Positions 25,487 through 34,936 of a DNA stretch of 64,000 nt are shown piece after piece (positions within the stretch are counted from its first letter, which is position 1; each line of letters begins with the position of its first letter). The position numbers and the translations under genes are program-made. Source of the DNA: Flavobacterium flavigenum (GTDB lineage: Bacteria; Bacteroidota; Bacteroidia; Flavobacteriales; Flavobacteriaceae); contig NZ_CP114285.2 in NCBI RefSeq assembly GCF_027111255.2, forward strand, positions 2,790,001-2,854,000, written 5' to 3'. The notes below the pieces were generated by a model. That model ran no database searches, was not told the DNA's origin, and worked only from the letters and a program-made list of their open reading frames with translations.

Positions 25487-26179
25487 TTAAAAAAGCCCCT
25501 TGTTTTTGGCTTCTTTTACCAAATCATCGTCTGAATCCGTTTTTATTTTGAGAAGCTCTTTAAGTCCCTTTTTTCTTCTTCTTATGGCATTGATAGAAAT
25601 AGGAATATAATGCGGCATTTCTTCTTCAGAAGTTCCTTTAGACAAATGAAATAAAATCTGTTTGTCGAATTCATCAACTTCAATAGCATTATGAAGCGAC
25701 TGGTTGAGCATTTTCTGAACGGACTGACTATAATATTTGTCGCTTTTCATTACTTTATCAAAAGCAAAAAGCAATTCATCAAATGTCAGGTCATTTTTAA
25801 TAATAAGGCCATTGGGCTGTATGGTACGGATGATGGTTTTAATTTTGAGCAATTCGGTATACATGGTCAGCAGGATAATCTTGCAGTTTGGCATGTATTC
25901 CAGGATTAGTTTTGCGATATCCTCTCCTGAAAAAATTTCTTTTTCATCATAAGCAGGCATGCTGATATCTAAAAATGCAATATCGAAAGGAATAGTTTCA
26001 GGGTTGGTAATAATTTCATAAGCCGATTTACAATCTTTGGCCTGCGAAATCAAAAATTCATGGGTTTCAGGATTATAACGTGTTATAGCATTTTTATAAC
26101 CTTCAATAATAAACGGATGGTCGTCTACAATTAAAATATTGCTTATTTGCTTAAGCGATGGTGGTAAATCAGCTTTCAT
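25487..26179 (-). CDS. NarL-like two-component response regulator
   Basis: This 230-residue regulator has an N-terminal receiver with acidic D19/D20 (ILIVDDHP) and phospho-acceptor D71 in AFLDISMP. A short C-terminal DNA-binding region (about 170-215: DEFDKQILFHLSKGTSEEEMPHYIPISINAIRRRKKGLKELL) resembles a LuxR/NarL helix-turn-helix. It overlaps the upstream histidine kinase gene by 11 bp, so the two are translationally coupled partners. Targets are unknown. The nearby small exported repeat protein and the LytTR regulator are candidates for the same circuit. Confidence 0.9.
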   Translation of the reverse strand: MKADLPPSLKQISNILIVDDHPFIIEGYKNAITRYNPETHEFLISQAKDCKSAYEIITNPETIPFDIAFLDISMPAYDEKEIFSGEDIAKLILEYMPNCKIILLTMYTELLKIKTIIRTIQPNGLIIKNDLTFDELLFAFDKVMKSDKYYSQSVQKMLNQSLHNAIEVDEFDKQILFHLSKGTSEEEMPHYIPISINAIRRRKKGLKELLKIKTDSDDDLVKEAKNKGLF

Positions 26180-28214
26180 TATGAATTTTATTTATTTTTT
26201 GATCTATTGGTATCTTTACCAAAATAGCAGTTCCTTCACCCTTTGCCGAGTTTATTTCAACATTTCCGTCACATTCTGCTGTTCTGTAAATTATATTTTG
26301 CAGCCCAATTCCTTTTTTGGTTTTATGGGCATTAAACCCTATTCCATCATCGGATATTGATAAAACTAAATAATTGATCTCACTTTTAAATTCAACAGTA
26401 ATTGTTTTTGCCTTTGCATATTTATTACAATTCTGAAGTGCTTCCTGAATTATTCTGTATAAATTAATTTTTACAACATTGCTTACCAAATCCCATTTGA
26501 TATTGGAGTCAATGTTATAAACCAGTCTGGTATTGAATGTATTTGACTGATTTTGAAACAGCTTTTCCAAAATCGCAACAAAATTATTAATCAACCCGGA
26601 TTTTTCTTTGTTCAAATCATGCGAAATTTCCCGGATATCCTGTTCAATCTCTTTTAATTCAAGCAGATACTTTTTTCTTTTATCAGCTGCAGTTTCCTCA
26701 TCTAGTTTATCCAGACTGTCTAAACTGATCCTGACACCAAACATTCTTCCTAAAACTCCATCATGCAGCTCCTGTGCTACTTTTTTCTTTTCCCTGATTC
26801 GCATGGTTTCGATTGCGTTTTGCTGCGAAATCATCAAATTATAAATATCCTCGTTTGCAATTTGCTGTTGCTGCTTGAAAAGCAATTCCCTGTTTCTTGC
26901 CTGCTGTGTTTTGTAAATGTAAAAAAACAAACCTATCAGCGAAAGAATACTAAAAACATACACCAAAGTCCTGTTCTGTATTTCTAAACTCGAATTTTCG
27001 CTTTTTATTTCATTGGTTTCATATTCTATTCGGGTAAATTTATCTCCCATTTTACGTTCAGCCATTTGCAGACTGTCATTTATGCGAATATAATCTTCTG
27101 AAAATTTTGAAGCTTTTTTGGGATGAATTAAAGATAACTGCTTCAAAGCAGCAAGTACATTACGATAATTTTTAGTGCGTTTTGACACTATAAGTGCCTG
27201 ATTTGAATAGTGTAAAGCTTTAGCAGTATCTTTCTTTGCTGCAAAGTACTCAGATAAATGCATTTTACTCGCTGTTATACCTGCTGTCAGTTTTAAACTA
27301 TCCCTTATTTTGAGTGCCTTGTAAAATAAACCAGGAAGCGATTTGCTTTGATTTAATTTAAACTGCGAATACGCTAAATTATCCATCAGAATCGCATACA
27401 ATTCAGGTTTTTGATTAAAGAGGTTTTTTTCTTTTAATCCTTCCTGAAAATAAAAATTAGCTTTTTTGTAATCGTTAAGGTTTTGATATACGAATCCAAG
27501 GTTGTTTAATGACGTTGCTTTTGACTGGAACTCAGCCGGAATGATCTTATCATCTATACTCGCAATCGCTTTATTATGAAATTCAATCGCCTTTTCATAC
27601 TCACCCAATTCATTGTATAGAATTCCAAGCAGGTTATAAGCCTCATATAAAATATCATTATTGTTTTTCCCCCTAATGACCCTTAAGGCATTGAAAATAG
27701 CCTTCTCACTGCCGTAAAAATCTCCTTCGTTATATTGCAGTAAAGCTTTGCTAAGTCTTGTTTTAGCTAAATTATAATAGTCATTACTTGCTAAATATAA
27801 TTTTTCGGCTTTATAATAAAAGGCAAATGCACTGTCTGAAGATGTTTGAGAACTGTAATAATCCCCTAAATAAATATAAGCTTTAGACATTGAAACCGAA
27901 TCCTTTGCTTTCTCAGCTTTTTCTAAGACAATTTTAACGGTTTTATTATAGTTATTCCAATCTCTCATATTAAAATAACGATTGGCTACCTTAAAAAGAT
28001 TTACCCTTTTCATTGAATCATCAGGCTGGCTCATAATGACTTCAAAAGCTTTTTGATTGTACTTTTGCTTTATCGCGACGGGTAGTTTGTATTCGTTAGC
28101 CAATGACAAATACAGATCAAGACTATCTCTTGACTGACTGGATACACGAGTGTTTTCATTTTGCTTTGTACAGCCAATAAAAAATAGAAGTAATATCAGA
28201 TAGTTTTTTTTCAA
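26169..28214 (-). CDS. TPR-containing sensor histidine kinase (HisKA_3/HATPase)
   Basis: This 681-residue kinase starts with a lipoprotein-like signal (MKKNYLILLLFFIGC). It continues with about 300 residues of tetratricopeptide repeats (for example LLGILYNELGEYEKAIEFHNKA, LNNLGFVYQNLNDYKKANFYF). A transmembrane helix lies at about 411-432, then a coiled linker, a HisKA_3 dimerisation helix with H484 (AQELHDGVLGRMFG) and a C-terminal ATPase (QEALQNCNKYAKA, SDDGIGF, GIGLQNI). The periplasmic TPR domain probably senses a protein or peptide. Such kinases are common in Bacteroidota and pair with NarL-like regulators, here the overlapping next gene. Confidence 0.92.
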   Translation of the reverse strand: MKKNYLILLLFFIGCTKQNENTRVSSQSRDSLDLYLSLANEYKLPVAIKQKYNQKAFEVIMSQPDDSMKRVNLFKVANRYFNMRDWNNYNKTVKIVLEKAEKAKDSVSMSKAYIYLGDYYSSQTSSDSAFAFYYKAEKLYLASNDYYNLAKTRLSKALLQYNEGDFYGSEKAIFNALRVIRGKNNNDILYEAYNLLGILYNELGEYEKAIEFHNKAIASIDDKIIPAEFQSKATSLNNLGFVYQNLNDYKKANFYFQEGLKEKNLFNQKPELYAILMDNLAYSQFKLNQSKSLPGLFYKALKIRDSLKLTAGITASKMHLSEYFAAKKDTAKALHYSNQALIVSKRTKNYRNVLAALKQLSLIHPKKASKFSEDYIRINDSLQMAERKMGDKFTRIEYETNEIKSENSSLEIQNRTLVYVFSILSLIGLFFYIYKTQQARNRELLFKQQQQIANEDIYNLMISQQNAIETMRIREKKKVAQELHDGVLGRMFGVRISLDSLDKLDEETAADKRKKYLLELKEIEQDIREISHDLNKEKSGLINNFVAILEKLFQNQSNTFNTRLVYNIDSNIKWDLVSNVVKINLYRIIQEALQNCNKYAKAKTITVEFKSEINYLVLSISDDGIGFNAHKTKKGIGLQNIIYRTAECDGNVEINSAKGEGTAILVKIPIDQKINKIHNES

Positions 28215-28261
28215 TTCTGTCTTAAAAATTTACTCAAAAATACAAAACTATACATTAGACA

Positions 28262-28292
28262 TAAAGAAAAAGACCGTCTAATTTAGACGGTC
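28262..28292 (-). terminator. Terminator after the small repeat-peptide gene
   Basis: The perfect hairpin GACCGTCTAA-T-TTAGACGGTC (28272-28292) is followed, in the minus direction, by a TTTTTCTTTAT tract. It separates the small gene from the kinase. Confidence 0.85.
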
Positions 28293-28321
28293 CTCTCTAT
28301 ATTTAAATGAATTACAGCTAA

Positions 28322-28558
28322 TTAATCCACTTTTCTGCTTTGTCCTGCTGACTGATTTCCGTCAATGCTTAGTTTTTGATTTGATAAATCAGAACCCATC
28401 ATATCCACTTTTCTGCTTTGTCCTGCTGACTGATTTCCATCAATACCAATTGTTGTATTGTTTACTATAATATCATTAGTAGTTTTTGCAGAAGTATTAA
28501 AAGAAGTTAATACCATTACTAAAGAAAATAATCCAGTTGTTAAAGCTAATTTTTTCAT
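28322..28558 (-). CDS. Small exported protein with a duplicated 14-residue motif
   Basis: This 78-residue protein has a cleavable signal peptide (MKKLALTTGLFSLVMVLTSFNTSA) and a short mature part of about 54 residues. The mature part contains the identical sequence IDGNQSAGQSRKVD at 39-52 and again at 65-78, the very C-terminus. The DNA repeat is 42 nt at 28325-28366 and 28403-28444 with one difference, so the duplication is recent or conserved. I do not recognise the family. It lies between a TPR kinase/regulator pair and a LytTR regulator, so a secreted signal peptide or a periplasmic partner is possible, though unproven. It has its own terminator. Confidence 0.7.
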   Translation of the reverse strand: MKKLALTTGLFSLVMVLTSFNTSAKTTNDIIVNNTTIGIDGNQSAGQSRKVDMMGSDLSNQKLSIDGNQSAGQSRKVD

Positions 28559-28680
28559 GATTGTCGAGTTTTATATTGTTATACTTTTTACTTTTTTTAT
28601 CCCGTTTTGTTCGGAATTCTTTGGTAAAACTAAACAGTTAAGCGCAACAATCACCTAAAAAAAATGCGTTTATGGTCAAT

Positions 28681-28708
28681 GCTATCCGTTCATTAGTGAA
28701 TGGATAGC
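28681..28708. other. Hairpin between the small repeat-protein gene and the LytTR regulator
   Basis: GCTATCCGTTCA (28681-28692) and TGAATGGATAGC (28697-28708) pair with one mismatch around a TTAG loop. An A tract to the left gives a T run in the minus direction about 20 bases on. It may terminate the LytTR gene or serve as an operator upstream of the small exported protein. Confidence 0.5.
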
Positions 28709-28731
28709 AAATCAGGGCAGATGGTTTTATT

Positions 28732-29547
28732 TTAAGTTTCTATATAATTTTCATTGGCAAATTCACTAATTATAAAATCAACATTTGCTTTATAAGACTT
28801 TGAAAAAGGGAGTTTAATAGTCGTTTTTTTTATATAACATAAGGAGTTTCCTGTATGGATTCTTGAAATATAATTTCTATTTACGATATAACTATTATGA
28901 ATTCTGATAAATGGATTTGACAAAACGGTTTCAAAATGTTTTAAGGTTTTAAAAGCCGTAATCATTTCTCCATTTTTCAGATGAATATCAGTCGAATTAT
29001 TATCAGCCTGAAAATAACAGATTTCATTTGAATCAATATAACGGTGATCACCATATGATTTTACACATAAAATAAAGGATTTCCGGTTTTTATTGATTTG
29101 AATTCCTTCTTCCTGATTTTGTTTTTTTTCTTTTGGCTTGAGTTTCTGAACCAGAAGCACTTCATCCTCATTGTATAATTTATTCAATTTATGAATCAAC
29201 TTTACCAGATCAATTGCTTCAATTGGTTTTAGAAAATAATCATTTACTTCATACTGAATACAATCAAACGCTAAATCTTTACTTTTTGTTGTGACAATAA
29301 TTTTTGGCAGCTCTTTTAAATACATTAGTAAGCCATTAATTAAGCTCAGGGAGAGTCCGCTGGCTTTATCTTTGGGATCAATTTCTAAAAAAACCAGATC
29401 AGGCGTATGTTTTAAGATCAGGTTTATACCATCTGTATAATTGTCTGCAGAAGATATAAAATTCAGCTCTGAAAACTCATTTGCTAGTGTCCTGATTCTT
29501 TCAACACTTACCGGATCATCATCTAAAATAATGTAGGTGTAATTCAT
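28732..29547 (-). CDS. LytTR-family response regulator lacking the phospho-acceptor aspartate
   Basis: This 271-residue protein has an N-terminal receiver-like domain (IILDDDPVSVERI with the acidic pair at D9-D11). A C-terminal LytTR DNA-binding domain spans about 155-265 (DSNEICYFQADNNSTDIHLKNG, FIRIHNSYIVNRNYISRI). At the position where PDLVFLDI is normal it reads PDLVFLEI, so the usual phospho-acceptor Asp is Glu55. This suggests a regulator that is constitutively active or is controlled in another way. The domain order is otherwise standard for LytTR regulators, which bind direct repeats as dimers. No LytS-type kinase is next to it, and the gene is transcribed alone. Confidence 0.9.
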   Translation of the reverse strand: MNYTYIILDDDPVSVERIRTLANEFSELNFISSADNYTDGINLILKHTPDLVFLEIDPKDKASGLSLSLINGLLMYLKELPKIIVTTKSKDLAFDCIQYEVNDYFLKPIEAIDLVKLIHKLNKLYNEDEVLLVQKLKPKEKKQNQEEGIQINKNRKSFILCVKSYGDHRYIDSNEICYFQADNNSTDIHLKNGEMITAFKTLKHFETVLSNPFIRIHNSYIVNRNYISRIHTGNSLCYIKKTTIKLPFSKSYKANVDFIISEFANENYIET

Positions 29548-29681
29548 TGCTTTTGGATTAAATTTTGGGGTTAATCTTAAATTTGGAGCTATTTTTTCTT
29601 AAAAGAGAACATCTAAAGTTATAAAAAATATTGAAATACCTGTCCACATAAACAAAAAACACTTGAGTTAAACGTATAAAA

Positions 29682-29714
29682 AAATCCCAAACTCCTATTC
29701 GGAATTTGGGATTT
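29682..29714 (-). terminator. Terminator after glyS
   Basis: AAATCCCAAA (29682-29691) pairs with TTTGGGATTT (29705-29714). The upstream A run gives a T tract in the minus direction, so it fits the glycyl-tRNA synthetase gene. Confidence 0.8.
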
Positions 29715-29735
29715 AATATGTTGAAAATTAAAAAA

Positions 29736-31274
29736 TTACATTTTCATCAACCAGTTTTTCATCGAAACTTCGTTTTCAATAATATCTCTTAATTCAGAAA
29801 TTTTCACACGATCTTGTTTCATGGTATCCCTATGACGAATTGTTACCGTTTCGTCTTCAATAGTTTGATGATCTACTGTTATACAGAATGGCGTTCCAAG
29901 AGCATCTGCTCTTCTGTAACGACGTCCTACAGCATCTTTTTCATCATACGCTACATTGAAATCCCATTTTAAATCTTCAATGATTTTTTTAGAAATTTCT
30001 GGTAATCCGTCTCTTTTAATCAATGGTAAAACTGCTGCTTTTGTTGGAGCTAGAACTGCCGGTAATTTCAGCACTGTTCTTGTGGATCCGTCCTCTAAAA
30101 CTTCTTCCTGCAACGATGTTGCAAAAACAGCTAAAAACATACGATCCAGACCTACAGAGGTCTCTACAACATACGGAACATAGTTCTCATTCAGTTCCGG
30201 ATCAAAATATTGCAGTTTTCTTCCGGAATATTGTTCATGTGCTTTTAAATCAAAATCGGTACGGGAGTGAATTCCTTCTAATTCTTTAAACCCAAATGGG
30301 AAGTTAAATTCAATGTCTGCAGCGGCATTAGCGTAGTGCGCTAATTTTTCGTGATCGTGAAAACGGTAATTCTCTTTTCCTAATCCTAAAGACAAATGCC
30401 ATTTCAAACGTGCTTCTTTCCAGTGGTGGTACCATTGCATTTCTTCACCCGGACGCACAAAAAACTGCATTTCCATTTGTTCAAATTCACGCATACGGAA
30501 AATAAATTGTCTTGCCACAATTTCGTTTCTAAAGGCTTTACCGGTTTGGGCAATTCCAAAAGGAACTTTCATACGGCCAGATTTCTGTACATTCAGGAAA
30601 TTTACAAAAATACCCTGAGCCGTTTCCGGACGCAAATATAAATCCATTGCAGAATCTGCAGAAGCTCCAAGTTTTGTTCCGAACATCAGGTTAAACTGCT
30701 TCACATCTGTCCAGTTTTTAGAACCGGTTTCAGGATCAGCAATCTCCAATTCTTCAATTAAGGCTTTTACATCCTGAAGATCTTCACTCATTCCTTTTGC
30801 AAGCCTTGCCAAAATTTCTTTCTTTTTTGAAAGATATTCTACAACACGTGCATTGGTTGTAACAAATTCTTCTTCATTAAAAGCATCTCCAAAACGAGCT
30901 TTTGCTTTTTCGATTTCTTTTTGAGCTTTTTGATTTAACTTTTCAGCATAATCTTCAACCAGGACGTCTGCTCTATATCTTTTTTTCGAATCTTTATTAT
31001 CAATTAACGGATCATTGAAGGCATCAACGTGGCCTGAAGCTTTCCAGGTTGTTGGATGCATCAATATTGCAGCATCAAGGCCCACAATATTTTCATTCAT
31101 CTGAACCATTGATTTCCACCAATATTCACGGATATTCTTTTTTAATTCGACGCCATTTTGTGCATAATCATATACAGCACTCAGTCCATCGTATACTTCG
31201 CTTGACGGAAAAATAAATCCGTACTCTTTTGCGTGCGAAACCACATTCTTAAATAAATCTTCTTGTTTTGCCAT
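29736..31274 (-). CDS. glyS: Glycyl-tRNA synthetase, single-chain dimeric type
   Basis: This 512-residue class II aminoacyl-tRNA synthetase charges tRNA-Gly. It is the alpha2 form (eukaryote/archaea-like GlyQS), not the alpha2beta2 form, and is usual in Bacteroidota. Motifs seen are IFPSSEVYDGLSAVYDYAQNG at the N-terminus, LYLRPETAQGIFVNF, FRNEIVARQFIFRMREFEQMEMQFF (motif 2 region), ETSVGLDRMFLA (motif 3) and a C-terminal anticodon-binding domain (RRYRRADALGTPFCITVD). The start ATG at 31272-31274 gives the family N-terminus MAKQEDLFKNVVSHAKEYGF. It forms a monocistronic unit with a terminator at 29682-29714. Confidence 0.97.
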   Translation of the reverse strand: MAKQEDLFKNVVSHAKEYGFIFPSSEVYDGLSAVYDYAQNGVELKKNIREYWWKSMVQMNENIVGLDAAILMHPTTWKASGHVDAFNDPLIDNKDSKKRYRADVLVEDYAEKLNQKAQKEIEKAKARFGDAFNEEEFVTTNARVVEYLSKKKEILARLAKGMSEDLQDVKALIEELEIADPETGSKNWTDVKQFNLMFGTKLGASADSAMDLYLRPETAQGIFVNFLNVQKSGRMKVPFGIAQTGKAFRNEIVARQFIFRMREFEQMEMQFFVRPGEEMQWYHHWKEARLKWHLSLGLGKENYRFHDHEKLAHYANAAADIEFNFPFGFKELEGIHSRTDFDLKAHEQYSGRKLQYFDPELNENYVPYVVETSVGLDRMFLAVFATSLQEEVLEDGSTRTVLKLPAVLAPTKAAVLPLIKRDGLPEISKKIIEDLKWDFNVAYDEKDAVGRRYRRADALGTPFCITVDHQTIEDETVTIRHRDTMKQDRVKISELRDIIENEVSMKNWLMKM

Positions 31275-31581
31275 AGTGATGCAAAAATATAAAAAGTGAG
31301 TTTAAAAAAAAGAAAAATAGTTGAAGATTGCCCATTGATTACTAAATTTTTAGTAATAAACAACGGTTTTTCGGTTTCAGAATAAAAATTTATATTTTTT
31401 ATAATTAAGAGGCTGCTTATTTTGCTTTTCTAACTATTCAGTTACACTTAAAATGGATCTATAGGCTACTATTCAAAATTAATTTCAATTGCATTAAAAT
31501 ATTTTTTAAGAATAAAAATAGCAATCAATTGTATTTTTTGACGCTTTTATCTTACATTTATTTTTTTTAAATAGTTACAAA
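31275..31581. other. Divergent intergenic region between glyS and comF
   Basis: This 307-bp AT-rich region must hold the promoters of glyS (minus) and comF (plus). A possible comF promoter is ATTG near 31528-31531 with TACATTTA at 31553-31560, a weak match. I see no open frame or repeat. Confidence 0.35.
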
Positions 31582-32265
31582 ATGCTTGAGTCTTTAAAAA
31601 ATCTCTTTTTTCCTAAAGTTTGCGCCGGCTGCCATTCGCTTTTAATGACAAATGAAAATGTCTTATGTACCAGCTGTCGCCATGAAATGCCTTTGACACA
31701 ATACTATTTAGATACTAATAATGAAGCAGTCAAGAAATTTTATGGAAAAATTGACATTGAACATGCATCGGCATTTTTGTATTTCAACAAAAAAGGAATT
31801 GTACAGGAGCTGATACACAATCTGAAATACAAAGGATATGAAGAAATTGGAACCGTCCTGGGAGAGTGGTATGTGGAAGATTTAAAAACCATTCAGCCTA
31901 AAGTACCTTTTGATGCTGTAATTCCTGTACCGCTACATCGAAAGAAATTTAAGGAACGGGGCTATAATCAGATAGCTACTTTTGGAAATGCTTTGTCCAA
32001 AGGATTGGGTATAGACTATAATGAAACTATTTTGTTTCGGAAGAAATATTCTAAAACCCAATCCAAAAAGAATCTTTTGGGAAGATCAGAAGGAATAGAA
32101 AATTTATTTGATGTGTATTTTTCAGAAGAAAATCATAACAAACATTTCTTGCTTGTTGATGATGTTCTCACAACAGGTGCCACATTAGAAGCCTGCTCAC
32201 GGGCATTACTCAAAATTCCAGGAGCAAAAATCAGCATTGTATGTATGGCAATGGCTAATTCTTAA
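31582..32265 (+). CDS. comF: ComF-family phosphoribosyltransferase-like protein
   Basis: This 227-residue protein has an N-terminal four-cysteine zinc finger (C14-x2-C17 and C29-x2-C32 in VCAGCHSLL...LCTSCRHEMP). A PRTase fold follows, with PVPLHRKKFKERGYNQ and the PRPP-binding loop LLVDDVLTTGATLEAC. ComF proteins are linked to natural transformation, where they help bring imported single-stranded DNA to recombination factors, and are widespread in Bacteroidota. The length is normal. The stop codon lies 1 base from that of the convergent metalloprotease gene, so neither has a terminator between them. Confidence 0.94.
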   Translation: MLESLKNLFFPKVCAGCHSLLMTNENVLCTSCRHEMPLTQYYLDTNNEAVKKFYGKIDIEHASAFLYFNKKGIVQELIHNLKYKGYEEIGTVLGEWYVEDLKTIQPKVPFDAVIPVPLHRKKFKERGYNQIATFGNALSKGLGIDYNETILFRKKYSKTQSKKNLLGRSEGIENLFDVYFSEENHNKHFLLVDDVLTTGATLEACSRALLKIPGAKISIVCMAMANS

Positions 32266-32266
32266 A

Positions 32267-34936
32267 TTAGTTTATCAGTATCTTTTTGACAATCTTTTTA
32301 CTGCCATTAAGGATGGTTACTAAATATAATCCGGCAGATGCTTTTTTTAACTGAATGTTTTGATTAAAATAAGCTCCTTTACCAAAATTTTCATCATATA
32401 CATTTTGGCCAAGGATATCATGTACTAATACTTCTACATCTTTAGTAGGGTCACATTCAAACTGAACAGTAAAATTACCATTATTTGGATTTGGATATAA
32501 TGCAAAATCCACGTTTTCGAATTCAGAATCATCCAGAGTAAATGTCTGACTGCAAATAGTTACAGATGCCGAATTTATAGTTCCGAAACGTCCCGAAACA
32601 GCATCACGAACCTCAAATTTCCATGTCCCCTGAGGATTTTGCCCTTTAAATGCATTTAAAAATTCTGCCGGCACAACCATCTGACTCGTTGTATTAGAAC
32701 AATCTAATTCGGTCCCTGAATCATCGTAATTCAGTGTTAAAGTAGCATTAGTGCTGCCACAATTTTTATCAAACAATTTTACGACTGTTCCAAGTGGACT
32801 TACTATTTGAATTTCTAAATCTGAAAACCTTTCGTGTGTTACATTTACTGCGACTTTTACATCAGAAACTATTCCTGTGGAAGCAGGCACATTTACTGTT
32901 TTTGTAGTAAAGGAAGATCCAAACGGTATAGTAAAAGAACTTCCGAAACTATAAGAATCGCAAGTCGTTGCTGATGTATAACCTATAGCAAAAGGACTAG
33001 CATTTAAGGCATAATAAATGTTACCGACTGGCTCAATTAGCAGCCTGCAATTTGTAGCGGTAATATCAGAAGGTACTGTTATGGTCTGTGAGCCATCGTT
33101 TGGTGTATTTGCTTCAAGAATGACAGGAAAAGTCAAACCTCCATCTATAGACAATTTAATATTTACATTGTTGGAACCGGACAATGTATTCGTATTCTTT
33201 ACATCCCAGTTTATGGTCTGAAAAGAACCTTTTTGCCACCCTATATCATTGGTGTTTTGTGAAGTTACTGCAAACGGGCCAACCGTAGTATTTACGGTAA
33301 CAATCATGTTATCAGTATTAGTCTGAGGTATTGTTAAGGCTGCATTATCTCTTCCTGTAAGTGAAAAATGCAAAGTTCTTGCGACTGACGAAACTGATTC
33401 CCAGGTTGTGGTTAGCCTATTTTGAAGTACTGTATTTAAGCTTGGCATATACCTGACAGGGGAATTGTTTGGCGGAAGAGATCGAAATAATGGTCCGTCT
33501 GGTTTAGCCGGATAAGCAATACTATTACTTCCGGATGTAGTGGTCGAACTATCATTTTGCTCCCAGCAATAAGTAACAGTATCGCCATCAGGATCAGAGC
33601 CTGTTCCCGTTAAAATAAATGGGGTGTTAAACGGAATGGTATAATCGGAACCTGCACTTACGACCGGTGGATTATTATTGATTGGCGAACTAACCGGACA
33701 TGATTTAGTAGCAAGATTATCCTGGATTTGTAAAATACTTGTATAGGCAAAGTAATCATCCGAAATATTTTGAATATCATAATCATTTGTTACACCTGCA
33801 TATCCCATAATAGTAGAACCGCTACCCGGTTCTACATTTGTTCCTGTGCCTTCAATTTCATGAGAAAAAGTATGGGTACCTCCTAACTGATGTCCCATTT
33901 CATGTGCTACAAAATCGATATCAAATGTATTACCTTCAGGAATTCCATCTGAAGGAGAGGTATAAGCACTACCTTTTGCCTGGTCATCTGACGTAGAAAC
34001 AGGATTATCACATACACAGCCTATACAACCCGCATCGCCTCCGCCTCCTGAACGGCCAAATAAATGCCCAATATCATACCCACTGTTGCCAATAACCGTA
34101 GTTAATGTTTGCTGAACTTCTAAGTTCCAGGCACCATTTGCACCCTGCGGTGCATTAGAATAAGGATCTGTCGCCGCATTGGTGTAGATAATGTCTAAAT
34201 TATTTGGTATTATAGTTAATTGTACAGCTAAATCTTTATTAAAAACCGCATTTACTCTTGTCATAGTGGCATTCATTCCGGCTAATGCGCCTGCTTTTGT
34301 ACCTCCAAAAAATGAAGCGTACTCACCTGTACATGATAAGGCAAGCCGAAGTGTTTTTAAGGTTTTAGTATTAGAAGCTGTTTTTGCTGTTTTATTAGAA
34401 GCTGTTTTATTAGTTTCCCCTTTTGTTTTACAAATCAGCGATTTTGAAGTATTTTTATTTTTAGATGTAAACAATACATATTGTGACTTATTCTCTGGAT
34501 TTTGCTCAATAAATTCAGATGAATTGTCTGAGCGAAGTACCATGGTCTGAACCCCTATTGGAGCTACACTGAAATGAATTTTTGCTGTTTTATCGTCTAA
34601 TCCCGTACCTGAATAAGCTCTTATTTCAGGATATTTAGCCTGCAATTCCGGATCAAAATTGGAAGATTCCCAAACCATAAACCGCTCTAAAACACCCTCA
34701 GCATTTGGAACCGTGATTTCAGAAAAGGCACTTTTTGCCGTTTTGCCTGAATCTGCAATTTTCTGAATTAAAAGATTTTCATTCAGTTTATAATATAGCT
34801 TTTCCTGATTAAGAACGTTTCCTGTTTTTTTTGCCGAAACCGAATTCACTTTCTCCCAAAGAACATTGGTTTGCGCGTGAACTGTAATACAGAAAAAGAT
34901 AGAAAGCAGAATTAGTAGCTGTTTTTTCATAATCAA
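32267..34936 (-). CDS. Secreted metzincin protease with P-domain and T9SS sorting signal
   Basis: This 889-residue exported protease starts with a signal peptide (MIMKKQLLILLSIFFCITVHAQ; the ATG two codons later is an alternative). A propeptide-like region follows, then a reprolysin-like zinc protease with H345-E-x2-H349-x2-G-x2-H355 (HEMGHQLGGTHTF) and a Met-turn (GSTIMGYAG). Next comes an Ig-like region and a proprotein-convertase P-domain (about 665-800: SDVKVAVNVTHERFSDLEIQIVSPLGT). The C-terminus is a T9SS type A sorting domain (FALYPNPNNGNFTVQF, SAGLYLVTILNGSKKIVKKILIN). It probably acts outside the cell on proteins; the substrate is unknown. Confidence 0.94.
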   Translation of the reverse strand: MIMKKQLLILLSIFFCITVHAQTNVLWEKVNSVSAKKTGNVLNQEKLYYKLNENLLIQKIADSGKTAKSAFSEITVPNAEGVLERFMVWESSNFDPELQAKYPEIRAYSGTGLDDKTAKIHFSVAPIGVQTMVLRSDNSSEFIEQNPENKSQYVLFTSKNKNTSKSLICKTKGETNKTASNKTAKTASNTKTLKTLRLALSCTGEYASFFGGTKAGALAGMNATMTRVNAVFNKDLAVQLTIIPNNLDIIYTNAATDPYSNAPQGANGAWNLEVQQTLTTVIGNSGYDIGHLFGRSGGGGDAGCIGCVCDNPVSTSDDQAKGSAYTSPSDGIPEGNTFDIDFVAHEMGHQLGGTHTFSHEIEGTGTNVEPGSGSTIMGYAGVTNDYDIQNISDDYFAYTSILQIQDNLATKSCPVSSPINNNPPVVSAGSDYTIPFNTPFILTGTGSDPDGDTVTYCWEQNDSSTTTSGSNSIAYPAKPDGPLFRSLPPNNSPVRYMPSLNTVLQNRLTTTWESVSSVARTLHFSLTGRDNAALTIPQTNTDNMIVTVNTTVGPFAVTSQNTNDIGWQKGSFQTINWDVKNTNTLSGSNNVNIKLSIDGGLTFPVILEANTPNDGSQTITVPSDITATNCRLLIEPVGNIYYALNASPFAIGYTSATTCDSYSFGSSFTIPFGSSFTTKTVNVPASTGIVSDVKVAVNVTHERFSDLEIQIVSPLGTVVKLFDKNCGSTNATLTLNYDDSGTELDCSNTTSQMVVPAEFLNAFKGQNPQGTWKFEVRDAVSGRFGTINSASVTICSQTFTLDDSEFENVDFALYPNPNNGNFTVQFECDPTKDVEVLVHDILGQNVYDENFGKGAYFNQNIQLKKASAGLYLVTILNGSKKIVKKILIN

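Noticed and set aside
34191..34550. A 119-codon plus-strand frame within the metzincin gene
   Set aside because: Antisense to a clear secreted protease; no start signal or family pattern.
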